A stretch of 64,000 nt of DNA, from assembly GCF_900116065.1 (NCBI RefSeq), contig NZ_FOZV01000004.1, positions 1 through 64,000 of the forward strand, written 5' to 3'. Every line of letters begins with the position of its first letter. Position 1 is the first letter of the stretch. Shown here in pieces: positions 62,118-64,000 of the stretch. Both the position numbers and the translations under genes were made by a program. The notes below the pieces were generated by a model. It was not told the DNA's origin, ran no database searches, and saw only the letters and a program-made list of their open reading frames with translations. Source of the stretch: Brevundimonas viscosa (lineage in GTDB: Bacteria > Pseudomonadota > Alphaproteobacteria > Caulobacterales > Caulobacteraceae).

Positions 62118-64000
62118 TGCTGTCCGATATCGCCGTCCGGCGTCCCGTCTTCGCGGCGGTGGCGGCGATCGTGCTGTGCGTCATCGGCGCGGCCAGCTTC
62201 TTCTTCCTGCCGGTTCGTGAGCTGCCCGACGTCGACCCGCCGATCGTGTCGGTGAACACCAGCTACGCCGGCGCCTCGGCCGAGGTGATCGAGAGCCGGA
62301 TCACCGAGCCGATCGAGCAGCAGATCGCCGGCATCCAGGGGGTGGAGCGGATCAACTCCACCAGCCGCGACGGCCGCTCCAGCGTGTCGGTGGAGTTCTC
62401 GCTGGACCGCGACATCGACGACGCCGCCAACGACGTGCGCGACCGGGTGTCCCGGGTCGTCGGCAATCTGCCGAACCAGGCGGACCCGCCCGAGGTGCGC
62501 AAGGCGGACTCCGACGCCCAGCCGATCATGATCCTGTTCCTGCGCGCCACGAACATGAACCGGCTCGAGCTGACCGACTACGCCGACCGGTACCTGCTCG
62601 ACCGGCTGGCGACCGTGCCGGGCGTGGCGGCGGTGAACATCTACGGCGAGCAGCGCTACGCCATGCGCATCTGGCTGGACGCCGCGGCCATGGCGGCGCG
62701 GGGCATCACCGTCACCGACGTCGAGAACGCGCTCACCACCCAGAACGTCGAGCTGCCCGCCGGCGCCCTGGAGTCAGGGCAGAAGAACTACACGGTTCGC
62801 GTGGCGCGGACCTACGCCAATGCGACGGACTTCCGGCAGTTGCCGATCGGCGCACGCGGGCTGGCCACCGCCGCGACCGGCGCCGCCGCCTCGACGGCGG
62901 GCTCCGTCGCGACGGGAGGCCTGCCGAGCGGGGCCAGCGGGGCCATCCTCGGCCAGACCGGTTACGTCACCCGGTTGGGCGACATCGCCCGGGTGGAGGA
63001 GGCGCCGCAGGAGGATCGCCGCCTGTTCCGGGGCAACGGCCTGGACCAGATCGGCCTCGCCATCACCCGTCAGGCCCAGTCGAACGACCTCGCCATCTCG
63101 GCGGGGGTGCGCGACATGATCGAGGACATCCGGCCCAGCCTGCCCGAAGGGGTCGAGCTGGTGGTCGGCTCGGACAACTCCGTCTTCACCTCGCACGCCA
63201 TCGACGAGGTATGGATCACCATCGGCATCTCGCTGGTGCTGGTGGCCCTGGTCAACTTCATCTTCCTCGGCACCCTGCGGGCGGCGCTGATCCCCTCGAT
63301 CGTGGCCCCGATCTGCCTGCTGTCGACATTCATCGTGCTGGCGCCGCTGGGCTTCTCCCTCAACCTGCTGACCCTGCTCGCCCTGGTGCTCGCCATCGGG
63401 CTGGTGGTCGACGACGCCATCGTGGTGACCGAGAACATCCAGCGCCGCCTCGATCACGGCGAACCGCCGCTGGTGGCGGCCGAGCGGGGCGCGCGGCAGG
63501 TTTTCTTCGCGGTGGTGGCCACCACCGTCGTTCTGCTGTCGGTGTTCGCGCCCCTGTTGTTCCTGCCCGGCTATGTCGGCCGTCTGTTCGTCGAGCTGGC
63601 CGCGGCCATCGCGGCGGCGGTGGCCTTCTCCGCCTTCCTGGCGCTGACGCTTTCCCCGATGCTGGCCTCGAAGATCCTGAGGCCGGCCGCCAGCGGAGGC
63701 TGGGTGGCGCGTCGGGTCGATTGGGCCATGGACCAGCTCAAGGCGTCCTACGGCGCCTCGTTGAACGCCCTCCTGGGGCGTCGCGCCGCCGTGGCGGGCG
63801 TGGCCGGGGTCGTCGTCCTCATCGGGGCGGGGGCCGCAGTGATGTTCCTGAACCTGCCCGAGACCCTCGTGCCGGACGAGGACCGCGGCCGGGTCGTGGT
63901 TCGTGTGCAGGGGCCGGAAGGCGCCGGCTTCGATTACACGCGCGAGATCATGCTGGGGCTGGAGCCGACGCTGGCCGAATATGTCGCCAGCGGCGAGGCG
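62114..64000 (+). CDS. RND efflux inner membrane transporter, truncated by window end
   Basis: The first 629 residues of an RND pump of the HAE1-like group, probably a multidrug or solvent exporter. Helix 1 with FAAVAAIVLCVIGAASFFFL, the porter region NTSYAGASAEVIESRITEPI, and helix 4 with LVLAIGLVVDDAIVVTENIQ, containing the two Asp of the proton relay, are visible. An unusual Ala/Gly/Ser-rich insertion lies near residues 250-285. Tandem ATG at 62114 and 62117. The 3' end is beyond the window. Confidence 0.94.
   Translation, partial: MMLSDIAVRRPVFAAVAAIVLCVIGAASFFFLPVRELPDVDPPIVSVNTSYAGASAEVIESRITEPIEQQIAGIQGVERINSTSRDGRSSVSVEFSLDRDIDDAANDVRDRVSRVVGNLPNQADPPEVRKADSDAQPIMILFLRATNMNRLELTDYADRYLLDRLATVPGVAAVNIYGEQRYAMRIWLDAAAMAARGITVTDVENALTTQNVELPAGALESGQKNYTVRVARTYANATDFRQLPIGARGLATAATGAAASTAGSVATGGLPSGASGAILGQTGYVTRLGDIARVEEAPQEDRRLFRGNGLDQIGLAITRQAQSNDLAISAGVRDMIEDIRPSLPEGVELVVGSDNSVFTSHAIDEVWITIGISLVLVALVNFIFLGTLRAALIPSIVAPICLLSTFIVLAPLGFSLNLLTLLALVLAIGLVVDDAIVVTENIQRRLDHGEPPLVAAERGARQVFFAVVATTVVLLSVFAPLLFLPGYVGRLFVELAAAIAAAVAFSAFLALTLSPMLASKILRPAASGGWVARRVDWAMDQLKASYGASLNALLGRRAAVAGVAGVVVLIGAGAAVMFLNLPETLVPDEDRGRVVVRVQGPEGAGFDYTREIMLGLEPTLAEYVASGEA

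Overview
The window is GC-rich (near 70%) chromosomal DNA of an alphaproteobacterium. Gene order and families point to Caulobacterales, most likely Brevundimonas or a close relative: the alphaproteobacterial S10-spc-alpha layout without rpmJ or rpsD, DUF2336 proteins, an ATP12 chaperone, a CC0125-type lipoprotein, CtrA-like boxes, and GANTC sites in promoters. No prophage, insertion sequence, CRISPR array, tRNA or rRNA gene was seen.

Layout. 1-247 is the 3' end of tuf with its terminator. 397-6544 holds envelope genes: an L,D-transpeptidase lipoprotein, an SGNH hydrolase coupled to a 54-aa ORF, a CelD/HfsK-like acetyltransferase coupled to a JmjC-like oxygenase, a DUF2807 repeat protein and a small beta-barrel protein. 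6819-22232 is the ribosomal supercluster rpsJ to rplQ, including secY, adk and rpoA, with a TonB-like gene inserted between adk and rpsM. The S10 and alpha promoters are almost the same sequence, and both carry GAATC (a CcrM GANTC site) 6 nt after the -35 box.

22272-36562 is a mixed housekeeping region: GNAT, an ABC exporter, a DUF433/DUF5615 toxin-antitoxin-like pair, an MFS drug exporter, a DegP-type lipoprotein protease, rarA, two RluA-family pseudouridine synthases, crcB, a HAD phosphatase, DUF202 and a flavodoxin. Palindromic intergenic repeats are scattered through it. 36609-41165 has an ATP12 chaperone, a membrane protein plus winged-helix regulator pair behind three tandem operators, pccB, a phosphatase remnant cut short at a MITE-like repeat, and an OmpA-like protein. 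41255-45016 is a run of poorly characterised genes headed by a LuxR-type HTH protein with a C-terminal membrane anchor.

45128-49014 has a soluble PAS chemoreceptor with its CheW and a C-terminal CheR-docking-like pentapeptide, then two MarR regulators and a GST. 49225-53716 carries an RsuA-family pseudouridine synthase, a DUF938 methyltransferase, GTP-type PEP carboxykinase and a ThiO-like oxidase. 53717-59249 groups a TonB protein, a lytic transglycosylase with a CtrA-like box, two DUF2336 proteins, an Hpt-like protein and NAD kinase. The window ends with a class II aldolase, an envelope protein and a truncated RND efflux operon.

The strongest leads are the twin GANTC-containing ribosomal promoters, the triple-operator module at 37372-38222, the remnant-plus-MITE junction at 40235-40558, the receptor tail, and the DUF2336/Hpt/nadK cluster.
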